From: Setomelanomma holmii
Lineage: Eukaryota > Ascomycota > Dothideomycetes > Pleosporales > Phaeosphaeriaceae
Assembly: GCA_010015745.1 (NCBI GenBank)
Contig: ML978191.1
Location: 62,001-126,000 of the forward strand
Length of the DNA: 64,000 bases
Reading direction: 5' to 3'
A program made the position numbers and the translations under genes. How positions within the stretch are numbered: position 1 is the first letter of the stretch; every line of letters starts with the position of its first letter. The notes under the pieces were generated by a model. The model was not told the DNA's origin. It ran no database searches and saw only the letters and a list, made by a program, of their open reading frames with translations. Of this stretch, positions 11,511-23,472 are shown one piece after another.

Positions 11511-12945
11511 CTATTCAGCAACAGCTCTCTCCTCCTCGCGGCCGCGCTGCTCGCTCGCGACGGTTGAGTTGAGGTCATCATCGAGTTCGTCACGGTCCTC
11601 GTAACCACCGTTACCTTGGTGCTCGGAGGCGGGGATCCACAGACCAGACTCTCTATCAAGGGGCTGATCCTGACCAGAAAGGTCAACACCATCACCACGG
11701 CGAGTCGCGTTGCGGCGTCGCTGGGAAAGGGTACGGGAGCGCTGGGATAGCTTGGACGAGACGGAGGCATTCTGGGAGACCCAGTTTGTGAGGGCATCCT
11801 CGCAGTCTTGGATGATGCTACGACACGTCAGTATACGCCCTTATCATAAATTCGCGATTGACATACGCCTTGCTAGCCTCATAGCCGTCGTAAGCCTGGC
11901 GAGTTTCGCCGGGAGTGACTGGATTGTCGTCGATGAGCTCCAAAAGATGCTTGCCGTAACCTGCAATAATGGCCAGCTTCTCACAGTGCTCGCGCATAGC
12001 ATCGAACTGGTAGGTGAAAGCTGCCTTAAGCTTCTCGCGGGTAATGTTGGAGAGCTGGGCCTCAGCCACCAAAGACTCGGCCTCAGCGCGAACAAGTTCC
12101 TGCTCGAGGACGACAATCTTGGGGGAGTTGGGCTCCTTGTACTTCAATTGCGCGATCTGATCTGTGATCTTTTGCTTGCCTGTCCATGTGTGAGTATTGC
12201 GTATCTGCGAACTTCTTTGATATACTCACGATCGCGGCTGGGCTGGACGGATGCCTCAATGTTGCGGATGCTCTTGATGGTCACGCGGTACTGGTCGTAG
12301 CGGTCCACATATTGATCTTCAAGCTCGCCGATCTCGTAGATGAGTACACCGAGCTTGTCGGTGACGTCAGACACATCATCGTCGCATGCCTCACCCCAGA
12401 TGGAAAGTTGTTGCTAGATAGCCAATTAGCATTGTACGGAGCAGGGTCTAAAGCGTTCCAAGCTTACAGCAACTTCCATGCGTTCCCTGGAAACAAGTTC
12501 CATGCTGCGCATCACATTCTTCTCCATCTTGACCAGCTGTGAGAGCTTCTTTGCTAGGTCGGGCCCGAATGCGCCCGCAGACTTGTGTCGGAAGGTGTGG
12601 CCTGTGAGACGAGAACACGTTAGCGCTGCTATCATTCTTCAATGAAGTGAAGCTATCCATCTGTTACGATCTGATCATAATATCTAGTTACTCATCTCTC
12701 CGATGCGGTAACATTCGGAATCGCGTGGTGAGATGACCATGCTGACATCCACGATCATTGTCATCTCGCAGCCTCCTGAAGTGAATTTTGAAGCAAAAAT
12801 GGTGGACGAGGTGGTCGCATGACGTACCGATATTGGCTTTGCCAAAGAAGCGCCCGCTCTTCGTCGAAGACGTCGGAGGGGGCGGGTTCTGGATCTGCGA
12901 CGCCGTAGGCGCGCGAGATTGGCGCATGCTGTATGTTCGATGCAT
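11511..12945 (-). CDS. PIL1: Eisosome core component, Pil1/Lsp1 family (BAR domain)
   Basis: Five exons, 12828-12945, 12468-12601, 12230-12413, 11867-12179 and 11511-11817, give 351 residues. The start reads MHRTYSMRQSRAPTASQIQN and the body contains KKLSQLVKMEKNVMRSMEL, SDVTDKLGVLIYEIGELEDQ and KYKEPNSPKIVVLEQELVRA, all hallmarks of Pil1/Lsp1. The BAR-like coiled region covers about residues 40-275. The protein forms plasma-membrane furrows (eisosomes/MCC). The tail after about 285 is charged and likely disordered. All splice phases close exactly. The first intron is long for this window (226 nt); the other three are 49-54 nt. Confidence 0.95.
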
Positions 12946-13641
12946 TGTGCTGATTTGTTGTGGTTGTTGGTATGGAGTGCTTGGATTCTTCGAGGTGAAA
13001 GATTTTGCAGGCTTGTTGTTTTGTAGAGAGTAGCAGGTCGAGAGATAAGAGCTACGTTTTGTTTGCAACGATCACAGTGAGACGATGACGTAGCTACGTC
13101 ACGCTAGGCGGGGCGAGGCAGTGAGGGCGATCTTCCGGATCCACCGAACACCTCGCATCATTTGTGCCTCGAGTCTCAAATGGGTCACCAAAGGCTCGTG
13201 CGCCTCCCAATTTGTGGCTTGCAAAACCTGGATATGGAAGCCCGAGAGGACATCCTTACCGGCAATCGTTGCGCGTCATAGTGCTTGTCCAAGGGACCAG
13301 GGCAACTTGCACGAAGGACAAATTTCTCTGTGAGACGGCACGCGAAAGAGACTACGCAGATCAAGGTCAGGACAGGGCGACTACGTTAGCGTGGTGGCTC
13401 AGCCTCCAGGTCCCTGTGACGTGGATAACCAGGTATGCCGCACATGTGGCATTGGGCGTCATGACAACCACGCTATTACAGGTACCAAAGCGGAACTTAT
13501 TCAAATAACACTCTGTTGATCCGGGGAACCAATGTGGCTATGGATTCCGTTGCAAGTAAGTGAGCTACATGATTGGGTATCAATTCCGCTACGCCGCTGC
13601 AATGCAAGTGTATGTATGTGGTGGTGTCGCTTGACAGTCAA
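12946..13641. other. PIL1 promoter and SAM37 3' flank
   Basis: No gene was recognised. The region just upstream of 12946 is the PIL1 promoter and leader, which reads CA/AAC-rich on the minus strand. Confidence 0.45.
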
Positions 13642-15086
13642 TCAATACTGCGCAAATGCTCCTCCGGATGGTAATTGGCTAGCCAGGACGGAGAGGATAT
13701 TGCCAGCCTCTCCCAGTCCCGCCGTGCTTGGGCGCAAGGCCCAGAATATAATGGCTCCCTCACGGGGCGAACGACGGTGATGCACAGCAAGAGAGGTCAG
13801 ACCTACCGCTGCAGCCACTGTCATGCCTAGTATTGTGTTCATGAGTGTTGCAGACGGAAGAGACGTATGACTGATCTTTGCTGCCGCAGTAGTATCAGAG
13901 TCGGTAATAATGGTGCGCCGCACGATTGAAGAGATCATTGGGATGTTCCCCAGGATTTCTCGCGATGCAGCTAAAGCCCGGAATGTGAAGCTTTGGGTCC
14001 TCGGCTGCCATGGCAGGTACGGGCCGTCTTTCTCATGAATAGCCGCATTGGAGACGCAACATGCGTCAGCCGGTCGAATGTCCTCATTGGTGAAGAATTC
14101 CGTGCGCAATCTTCGAATGCAAGATGCGAGACGGGGAAACTTTGTCTGGATGGTCTCCTTGAGCCATGCCTGAGGAACTTCTGGGAAGTACAGCAAGGCA
14201 AGATAACCGAAAGCCAGACAGTCCAGACTAGAGGGCTTGTCTTCTCGAAGCAAGTAAGGCTTCTTCTCAAGGAGTTCTGCTAATGGCTCCAATAGCTCGT
14301 TCGACAGAGCATCCAGCCTGAACCGCGCCGCGTACACAGGTGTGCTTAGGAAGCCACCAATGCCCTTCCCACGGCCCATGCGCATTGCACCCGCAGGTCT
14401 ATCTGTTGGGAGACCTGCAGCTCGTTTAGCGGCTTCGTATTCCGACGATGCCATGCCTCGCCCTGGCGCAAATCCTTCTTGTCTTGTGGAGTCAACGTCC
14501 AGGCTGCTCAAGCCCATGTGCGCCGTGCGTGCCCTCGCGAGGTCCCTTCGCCTTGGTGGTACTGTATAGTTTGCGTACCATGGTAGTATGGCAGTATACG
14601 CAGATGAGGTGGTAGTGTTGTAGTTTTCGGCGGAAACGAAGAGCGAAAGGTCGATGAGGGGAGTCGCGGTGGACTGAAGGAAAGCAACGAAACTGTTCAG
14701 TATCAGATATGAGTTCGACGAGACAAGTCACAGCACTCGACTCACGCCGTCTTGTCAGTCTGTTGCTGACTCGTGAGGTCGGCATCGAGGTCTTCGATTA
14801 CTGCAGGGTGGTTGCGCAGATAGGCGACGATGTCTTCGAAACCACTCGCCGTAGCAATTCCATCTTCGAATAAGATCGGTAGGCTGCCTGTGTCTACGTC
14901 AGGTATGATCTGAGTAAGCGAGTGAGTCAAGGTACCGGTAGCCTTCACCGTTGTATTGAAGTCAGAAGTCAGTGCCCATTGCTCTTTAGGGATCACCCGC
15001 TGGCAGTATGCTATAGTCGCTATACATTCAGGCTCAATGGAGGGGAGCCCAAAGGCAGGCCCCCACACGTGCAGCTGGAGGACCAT
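13642..15086 (-). CDS. SAM37: Sam37/metaxin-like subunit of the mitochondrial SAM complex
   Basis: Exons 14746-15086 and 13642-14692 give 463 residues. The N-terminus MVLQLHVWGPAFGLPSIEPE is the classic Tom37/metaxin opening, followed by a thioredoxin/GST-N-like fold (SLPILFEDGIATASGFEDIV). After the intron come LQSTATPLIDLSLFVSAENY and the GST-C-like part (LLREDKPSSLDCLAFGYLAL). A likely C-terminal membrane segment is near TILGMTVAAAVGLTSLAV. It would act in the mitochondrial outer membrane in sorting and assembly of beta-barrel proteins. The 53-nt intron has GTGAGT and AACAG ends. It diverges from the next gene across about 200 bp. Confidence 0.9.
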
Positions 15087-15289
15087 CTGTGAATGTCGAA
15101 TGTGGGTGCGGCTGTCAATGGCTTCACGAGTTCCCACTCTGGCAGTGGGGAATTAGCCCTGGAGCATCGAAGAGCTTTAGGTTGACGCTAGTTTTTGCAC
15201 GTGATAGCGCATCATCGACGGGCATCCCTGTCGCGCTCTTCATCCGCCTTCCACCAATAATTTTCCACATCGCCCACGACGCTCTGAGG
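15087..15289. promoter_or_regulatory. Compact divergent promoter, SAM37 / unknown nuclear gene
   Basis: Only 203 bp separate the ATG of SAM37 (-) from the ATG of the plus-strand gene at 15290, so both promoters and leaders must share this stretch. No specific factor site is claimed. Confidence 0.5.
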
Positions 15290-16289
15290 ATGGCTCCTCT
15301 CAGAAGATACCTTCGTATCACCAAGCATTCTGTTCTGGAGGTTCGCATCTACCTCGATCGGCCTGCCGATGCTGATGCATGGCTCTTAAAGCGCGGTGAT
15401 CCTGCGTTGCCACGCGTTATCAAAGCTGTCCGACCTCTGGTACTTCCGAAGCTTCGTGAGGAGAACGAGAGGGGTAGAGGCAAAGGTGGAGCTAAAGCCA
15501 AGAGAAAAGGTGTCAAGGATGTTGTGGTAGAAGGTTAGTGTCTCTCAAGAGTGACCATGCTCGCAATCACCTTTGGACATGTCTCTATACAAACTTCACA
15601 ATCCAATTTCCTCAAGTGTGCGCTTCATCTGCCTTACTCAGACTGCTAATGACTTTTTAGATGACTTCGAAGTGTCCATCTTTTTGACGGAGCTATCCTC
15701 CCGACACTCCGTGTTAACAAAACAAAAGATCTTCAAAGACAAAGCACGCATTCGGAGTAATTCTGCAAAGCTCACCAACTGGCTGACGACTGGTACGAGT
15801 GATCAGCCAGTGGTCGTCAACGACGATACGACAGATGTCATCGTGCTTCGAGAAGAGGAGGATGAGGACGCGATCAAGCTCGCTGATGTTCCCGAAGCAG
15901 ACCCACCAGATGATGCTCAGAACGATCTGACACGCAACAAACGTCGAAAGCGCGGGGCCGGAGGAGATTCGACAGGCGATGACAGCGACAGTGATGAGTC
16001 AGCCTTGTTCGTTCCAGGGCACCCAGCCAAGCGAAGTAAGGTAATTGAGGAGACTATCGATTCACGCGAGAATGAAGAAGAGCTCCAAGATGACAAGAAG
16101 AAGCTTGAATTGAACACATCATACGATGGCTTCAGTATTTACAGCCGAATTCTATGCCTTGTTGTCAAGCGCCGTGGCTTGCGAGCCGCAGACAACGCGG
16201 GTCCAGCTTCGTCCCAACAGATGCTAGAAAGCTGGGTGTCTACACAAGCCGCTGCCGAGCAGATCGATGATGATGAAGATGCTGGATGA
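15290..16289 (+). CDS. Unknown, probably nuclear protein with conserved-looking N- and C-terminal blocks
   Basis: Exons 15290-15533 and 15661-16289 give 290 residues; the 127-nt intron ends in a CTAATGAC branch-like site and TTTTTAG. The N-terminus (MAPLRRYLRITKHSVLEVRI) and the C-terminus (ELNTSYDGFSIYSRILCLVV) look like folded, conserved blocks. The middle is acidic with KRRKR-type basic patches, suggesting a nuclear protein. The layout is familiar to me from other ascomycete genomes as an uncharacterised conserved protein, but I cannot name a domain or function. The spliced junction VVEDDFEVSIF reads smoothly, which supports the model. Confidence 0.75.
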
Positions 16290-19200
16290 ACGGGACAAGC
16301 AACCAGTAATCCACTTCACGCCCTAACTGGGGGGTAGGACCATGCAAGATCCAATACCAGCTCTGTCGGCTCAGATTACCCACAGTGGGTTCCATTCACC
16401 GTGGACACACTGTGCGTACCTTTCATCCGGGTCCGATCTTCGAAGGAATCCTTGAGACTTGGGGCCGATGCGATTGGGGCCGTGAACCATTGCCCAAGAT
16501 TGGTCTCGAGGTGCGCCGCCATCGACTCAACACAAATCACTCGTGAGATGCATGCATGAATGTTTTGTTTCGGCAGGTAACCCGGACGACCCATGTATAG
16601 GCGCCATTGGCGGGCATAAATAGGGAAGGTGTATAGCATGCGTTCCACGAAGTCACCATCTTTTTCCTCTTTGGATGGGCAATGATAATACGTGAACGCT
16701 CGTAAGATCTTTGCGACAATGCGACATCATGTCACCACGATTTACAACTGTGGACAGCCACTCCTCAGCTCGGTACGACATTGTCCAATTGAGCTGGACG
16801 CACTGCCGACGCAACAAGCACGTACCAAAGTGCGCGTACACCTGCTTTTTTCAAAGTTCTCCAGCATCCAGATTCGCGATGCAAAAAGTAAACACGCTGA
16901 TGCTCGGAAACGCTGGGATCGTGGCGCGACATCTCTCGCTAGAAATCACCGACCACCAGCCACGAGCTCGGTAAGGACGTTAGTGGCACCGAAGTGATTT
17001 TTGCGCGTACCTGCAGCAGCGTCCACCCACCACTCCACGAACTCCAGCTGCTTGGGTCGGTCATGACGACGACAGTGCGCTTTCCACCGTGGTTTGTAGA
17101 ATGTGACAGCCTTCCATCGTGAAGGGGCAGAGGTGACGCGTAACGTGCATTGCAAGCAGCTTCCCTCACAGTACCGCCCACTGATAGAGTTTGACCAACA
17201 ACTTAATCGGTAGCATTGCACGGACTTGCTTAGTAAGACGAATCATCGATCAAACAGACTTTCCGCGAACAGCTACAATACGAGCATGCACTCTTACATT
17301 TTGACTGGTGGAAAAACTAGGGCGGCCTGCCATCAGGCCATGTCTTTTTTGCTGTCGAGCAATTCGAGGTGATAGCTGCGCTGATCTGGTGACCTGTCAG
17401 TCAACGGTAGGGCAGCGCTCGGCCGTTCCTCGCCCTCCGCACTATCCAGCGTGTCGGGACGTCGTCAGCTCCGTATGAATTCAAACGCCTGGAGCCAGAT
17501 CTTGCTTGCGTCGCAGGAACTCGCGGTCAATCTGTAACGACGCCAAAGTTCGCTCCACTTAGCTGAAACACCAGTTCTATGGACATCTCGAGACATAACA
17601 ACCGTGTTACGTGGTGGCGATCGCGTCGACGATGAATTTCCATGTTAAGCTTTGACACAGTCAAGCCCCTGTAGATCGATCGTTTGCTCAAAAACTCAGA
17701 TGGGCAAGGCGTGACAATTTTTTTTCGGCGGTCAAAAACTTCCTTGTCCCTGAAGCAAATGCAGGCGCAAGGGTAACCAAATCGGCCAAGACAAGCAGCA
17801 GTTTTTTGGCTTCATTGTTTGGCGCGCCGCAGGTCGCAGGGGCAGGGAGAGACAAATTATGAAAGAAAAAGCAAACAGCGCCTTTCCGAGGTTTCAGTCG
17901 GTACCCCTGTCACCTTCCACGTGGAATTGCAGCCTCAGCTGCAGCTTTTGCGAGCTACTGTGCCTGTCCCCAGTCTTTCAGAATGGTCGTTGGGCTTGAC
18001 TCTTGCGCCTCGGTGGCTTCATCCGCATGTCGCTGATTTCTCCCGTTCCGGACCAGCCGGCTCTCAAGTGGGTGCGACCTACTCGTCTGCCATTTTTGGC
18101 CGAGCCATGGCAACAAACAGGGCACAGCAGCGGCTGCTCTCACTTCGGACACGCGCGTGCTAGGATCAATACGACTCGCACGAACAAGGCAAGCAGGCAG
18201 ACAAAAATAAGCACAGTCGATTTCTCTGTCTACTCTGAGGACGAACCGGCAACCCTGGCAACCTGCTTCAACCGACCAGCCAAATGACATATGTAGCAAT
18301 ATTACTCACCGCCCACGGGTACTAGCAGAGATGCAGGAATCCAGGGGCGTGCGAGATTTGATGGAAGCATGGAAAGAAGCACGGGAGAAGGCGCCGCATG
18401 CACGCTAGATCGTCCAAAATGAAGTGGAGAGGATGCCCAGGCGTGGGCGGGCAAGTGAGCGAGGATGCAAATTGGGTGACGACTTTACATCACCAGAGCT
18501 GTTTGGCCGGGGTCCTTGGCATGTCAGAAACTGCCCACCTGGGCTTGTACTGTACCCTAGCTTCAACCGTTCCTGAATTACTCGCAAGGACGTCCTCTTA
18601 CACGTGGCCCTGGAGCTATGCTGGGGACCAGCCTGCCCACCATCGCCTGGGAAAAGGAGGACTAAATTTCATTGATCACGACCGTTCGCACTAGCGAAGT
18701 CTACTAAGAATAAGCTGCGAGTACCGGGGATGGAGTGATGTCAGACTTAGACATGCACTGTCGGCTGGTGAATCATCTGCGCTGAGCCTGCAGCCCTGCC
18801 TTACAAGCGGAGCATGGTAAGAGCGGCATCCTGCGACGGCGACAGTACTACGACATTATTGGATCAGCACGATCTTCACACAGTCACGAGGGCGATGAAA
18901 CGACAAGCGGTGGAGGACCTGCTCGTGTTTCTTGCCGGCCGTGCTCATTAAGTGACCGGGATGAGCGATGTTTCGGCATGCTTTAGCTTATGCACAAGCC
19001 AGGAGCCCACCCCTTTCTCGTTCCATCAGCCCAACGCCTCCTTCACCGCTTGGGCCGTGCCATGCGCTGCCTAGAATTATTACACACATCGTCAAAGTAC
19101 GTAGCTGACCGACATCCTCGGGCTTTTGCAATCTGAGCACATACATAAAGACACCCGCGCCCCACTGACCATAACCTTTGTTTCATCACGCCTCAGGATT

Positions 19201-19322
19201 CCTCACAAGTATATACCACAGCTTTATACTACAACACCTCAACGACCATACACGACTATCTAACACCTCGTCGCTTCCACCCTGACCTTAGCTTGCACGG
19301 CAACATTACAACCAATAACGCA
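16290..19322. other. Gene-poor stretch, left part
   Basis: No ORF here shows recognisable protein features. The stretch is mixed in composition, without obvious AT-rich repeat decay or transposon ends. The part from about 19080 to 19322 looks like a promoter and 5' leader (see the next entry). Confidence 0.45.
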
Positions 19323-19427
19323 ATGGCCGCTATCATCTACGACGAGTCCAACATGTCCTCGCAAAACCTTCCTCCTTGCCCAGGACCACCACCAACACGC
19401 CCACTTCCTCCAGTGCCATCGAAATAG
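19323..19427 (+). CDS. Candidate proline-rich microprotein (34 residues)
   Basis: An ATG in the context CGCAATGG opens a 34-codon ORF ending in TAG. The protein begins MAAIIYDESNM and ends in a proline-rich block with CPGPPPTRPLPPVPSK, which resembles an SH3-binding segment. Upstream, at about 19140-19320, lies TATAAA-like sequence (ACATAAAG, TATATACC), then a CA-, AAC- and C/T-rich leader typical of a strongly transcribed fungal mRNA. It may be a true small protein or an upstream ORF on a longer transcript reaching about 20.2 kb. I see no convincing larger ORF downstream. No function is known to me. Confidence 0.35.
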   Translation: MAAIIYDESNMSSQNLPPCPGPPPTRPLPPVPSK

Positions 19428-22400
19428 GCTTGGGAACTCGTGCTTTTTATCGGTTATCTTTCAACTGCACTTGATCTGGCGCAACTCAACAACATCGATA
19501 CCTATCCAGCATACTACTCGAATTATCACCACCACAACAACCTAATACCCACATGGCTCGATATCCAAACGCCCACTTTTGTGCTTTGCCGTGCCGCAGT
19601 ATATGCACAGCAGCCCGCAGCATACAACACGATCTGATCTTCGATACACCTTCAACGCCACCACCCTGTCACTCATCTGACACTCCACGCGCTTTGCCGG
19701 GTAAAAGCACTGCACACATGGCATCGGATAGCGGCCTCATCGATACGCGCCTCTGCTGCCTTGCATTAGAGCATCGCGCTCTGCAAGCCTCCGACAATCA
19801 TGCAAAGTGTACAGCACTTAGCTGACACGCGGCCACCGACTCCACCGTATGCGCGTATAGCCTGCCGCTCACGGCGCACTGTCTGACTCAACGTCGGAGC
19901 CATGGTCTCACCTTCGCAATCCCCAACACACGCTGGCTCGGGTGGAGGGAAATAAGCGATCCTTCTTCTCTTAGACTGCCTACTTTTACTTTTGGCACAT
20001 CACAGCCCTTGTAATTTCAGCGCCTTTCTGTTTCTTGCTTTTGGCAGCACTGCATCAGTTGGCGCTCGGAATATTGGGATCTACGCTATCATGCATTATA
20101 GCCAGCATATGAGTATTTTTGAAGTTACTGCTTTTGGCCGGCATTATAGCCAGGAGGATACACCGAATACCCACTTGTCCCGTAGCATTAATTCTATGAT
20201 CAGAAGATCATCTACATCGATCTTGGCCTCATTACCGCTCAACGTGAAACTCTAGCGACTTGCGATGTAACCATTGATGTCAAGTCTCCTTGCTAGACTA
20301 CGAAGGAGAAGTTTCAATATCTAACAACCGTTGTCTTCACAGTCTCGTCACAACTGGGCCACAGCCGAGGACCTGCGCTCATTCCTGAGGCACAAGGCTG
20401 GGTTTCGTTCACACAGAAGGTGCAACGCCAAGATACACGAACTGAACGTGGCTGTCAGGCGGGTAGTGTAGGATCTACATTCTTGGCCCGATACATGAGG
20501 ACGATGGGTGCCTGACAGTCTACTAGAGCGGCTCGTCGTGACGTGCCCTTTGTTGCTTCTATGGAGCAAACCAATTGCTGCGTGCGTTCGAAGCCAACAT
20601 AGCTCCAGAGGCCTGTCCCGCTCGATGCCGCATATTCCAGGTCCCCGCGCTGCGCCTTCCGCGTGACCGGTCCCAACATTGGAATCGCACAATCCTTGCT
20701 TCTTTCATGCAGGCAATACGATAATGGCATCACCTCACGTTCCCAGGGCACAATCCGACACAATTTGAAATCGTCAATATAGACGTCTCACCTCATCATT
20801 GTCTTATAGGGGCGGTGTTTCGCTCGGCTGCGCCTACCCTTACTCTGGAATGCAGATGACTAAACCCATCCAGGCACCAAGTTCCGCGTTCTCTACTTTC
20901 CATGCACGAGTGACTCCTCACCTTAGATACGACACCAATGCAAGACCCCACTTAACCTGGCAGCCAACACGTCGCCTTGATCAGGTCGCGATTGTCCTAA
21001 ATCTACGTCGCGCGCCTTGGGTTCCACTGCGTTCGCCAATTCCACCGCTTGGTGACGGCAGCTCAAGCATGGCTGGGAAGCGGTTAATTGAAGTCATATT
21101 CCGATGAATATACCCTCCAATACAGGAGCGCATCCCGCGCTTAGTCGAGTCTCGTCGTGAACTCCACTCTCCTCAGTGGCTCCGCACATTGATTACAAGA
21201 ACAGGGCTGCCACACCAAATCCTCCTCGATTGCGCTCAATATAAGCGACGCTCGGTTGACCAAGCCGAACACGAACATGCCGTGCGTTTCATACACATGC
21301 AACGCAACTTCGGGTGCGCCAACAAGCCATCGAAGTGCCCGTTGCCCTTCTGGGGTACTGGGCAGGCACATATCGTTCGACAGTCAGACCCCGCGGCTTG
21401 CAAAATGCGCCATGATCCGGTGTGTGCGACGAAAGCAGCTGGTGTGATCGGTGTCCAATCTTGGTTGGCCTTAAATCCTGGGCCATATCTGCAACCTTTC
21501 CTTTGTTACACAAGACCTCCTGATCATGAGATCAAGTACCTGAAGCAGACTTACCAACCTGGAGAGCTGCACGCGCGGGCTAGGATGACCTTGAACACAC
21601 GAGCACTCTCGATATGGGAATCACGTTGTCGATATCCAGCAGCAGCTTCTTCCAGGACGTCACCAGCGGGGCCTCTTGGCGCATGCTGCGCGGCGGCCTG
21701 CGCCATGTTGTGCTTCGATGTGTGGAAACCTGCAGCCAACTTCGATGCAGCAAATCACATGCGCATGCACGTTCTGCATGACCTATGCTTACCCTGTCGG
21801 CAGATCGACCAGGGCTGCAGGTCCGCAAATCATCTTCTGACATGGTGCTCGTGGGCCCAAAAGCAGGATTATTGATACCTGGAGAACGTATTCTTGAAAA
21901 TTGCGCTACGGTACCTACACTTGTATTAGGTTAGCTAGTTAACTACTCCATGTAATTTCTCTACTACTAGCTGGTGACTCACACCCAGTGGTGAACGCAA
22001 AGACTTGCTGGCATGATCGTCACATTTGGCCTTTCCTGGCACGAAATAACCAGGTCCTCGGAAATGAGTGACAGCGGAAAGCCGTTGAAGGATTCAAGTG
22101 CCGAACAGTGCCCGCGGCACAAATATTGCAATTTGTCGCTGACCGCATTGACAAGAAGAGTTCGATTTACAGCGCTAGGAGATCGATTCCCGATGCTCGC
22201 TTTGTCATTGCGTCGTGGCTGGCCATTTTGCGCCGCCAATCACGCTCTCCTGAAGATCACTGCTATCCTCAACACCAGCCAAGCATCGTGGCGCTGACGA
22301 TCGTCCATTGGACCACCTTGCCATCGAGAATGTAAAACCTTTCTGCGAATCCTCCTGTTGATCAGATCTTGGTCAACAATTCCCTTCCGGTGCGATCGCT

Positions 22401-23472
22401 CCCTGCAAATCCCCTCACTTTCAAGTCAATCAGCCAGCACGGCTTTGCTGACACTCTACTCCCGTTATTTCCACTAGAATCCAATATACCCATTCTTCCT
22501 ATCTTTTCTCTGCGCCCCTGATCGCCTCATTGCGACACCCTCGTAAGAATAAACGTGTTCGATATTGCACGACTCTGCGTTTATGCCTCGTGACGAAGCA
22601 ATGGCCGTATCACCGCACCTTCATGCATTCGCATTCCACGGATGTGGGGAGTCTTGTCGTCAGAATAAGCACGCTTCCGCACGCAATTCTTCCATGTGGG
22701 TCATGCAAAGGATCTTTTCTGGAAGAACTCGAGTCGCTTACGCATTTTCGCCACCACGATTTGTACATCTGAAACACGCCTGCAAGAGTCGGCTTCGGCG
22801 GGAACTTGGGTGAAGCGGAAGTATAGGTCCGGTCTTTCGTATTGCTCGACTTGTCCTTCGGGTATCGCATCAAGCTTGCAGCGCTGCTCGTGGTACACAG
22901 ACTGTACCTGTTGCGCTTCACGTGGTCTCGGCACTCAGTTCTTGCCACACGTTCGGCACTTCATCTTATTAGCCGGAGCATGGATTCCCACGAGGTCTGG
23001 GCTTGCGCATCACAGAAATCTTCACGAACACGAATATGCATGACTGGATCTTGACTGCCTTTGTCGCACGCTCGGCACGACACGTACATGTCGCAGATGA
23101 AGGACTCCTCTGACCACGCAAGCGAGTCCATATGTCTACCGAGGCATCTCGTCTTTTCGCCTTCATTCTCGGCTAAATTGAACGCTTGAGCGACGTCCTC
23201 TTGTGGACATCTCAAACTCATCGATGGTAACAATACAGAGCGAGATGAGAACGACATTGACACCAGGTCATTAGCGACGTGATTCTGGTGTCAGCAAGGC
23301 TCTCTTCTCGCTCTGTATTTTGCTGATCATTCACTTCATGCATAGTCGTCAGAGATTTACTGACGCGCAAGGACCATATGACTATGTTGACCAAGACTTC
23401 TAATTCGAGCTGGATCTCTATAAGTCCTCCCACTGTGAGGCTTTACAAATGCCAGACTTCGTCGTTCTACGC
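19428..23472. other. Gene-poor stretch, right part
   Basis: No confident gene. The segment 19430-20300 could be the untranslated part of a transcript starting near 19200. A minus-strand reading at 22.6-23.26 kb might be part of an unrecognised gene (see findings). The remaining ORFs are short and look random. Confidence 0.4.

Noticed and set aside
11710..12300. 196-codon plus-strand ORF
   Set aside because: It lies antisense to the PIL1 exons and has no recognisable feature of its own.
20085..20150. Repeated GCATTATAGCCA motif
   Set aside because: There are two short copies about 50 bp apart, without inverted ends or a coding region; too little to call a mobile element.
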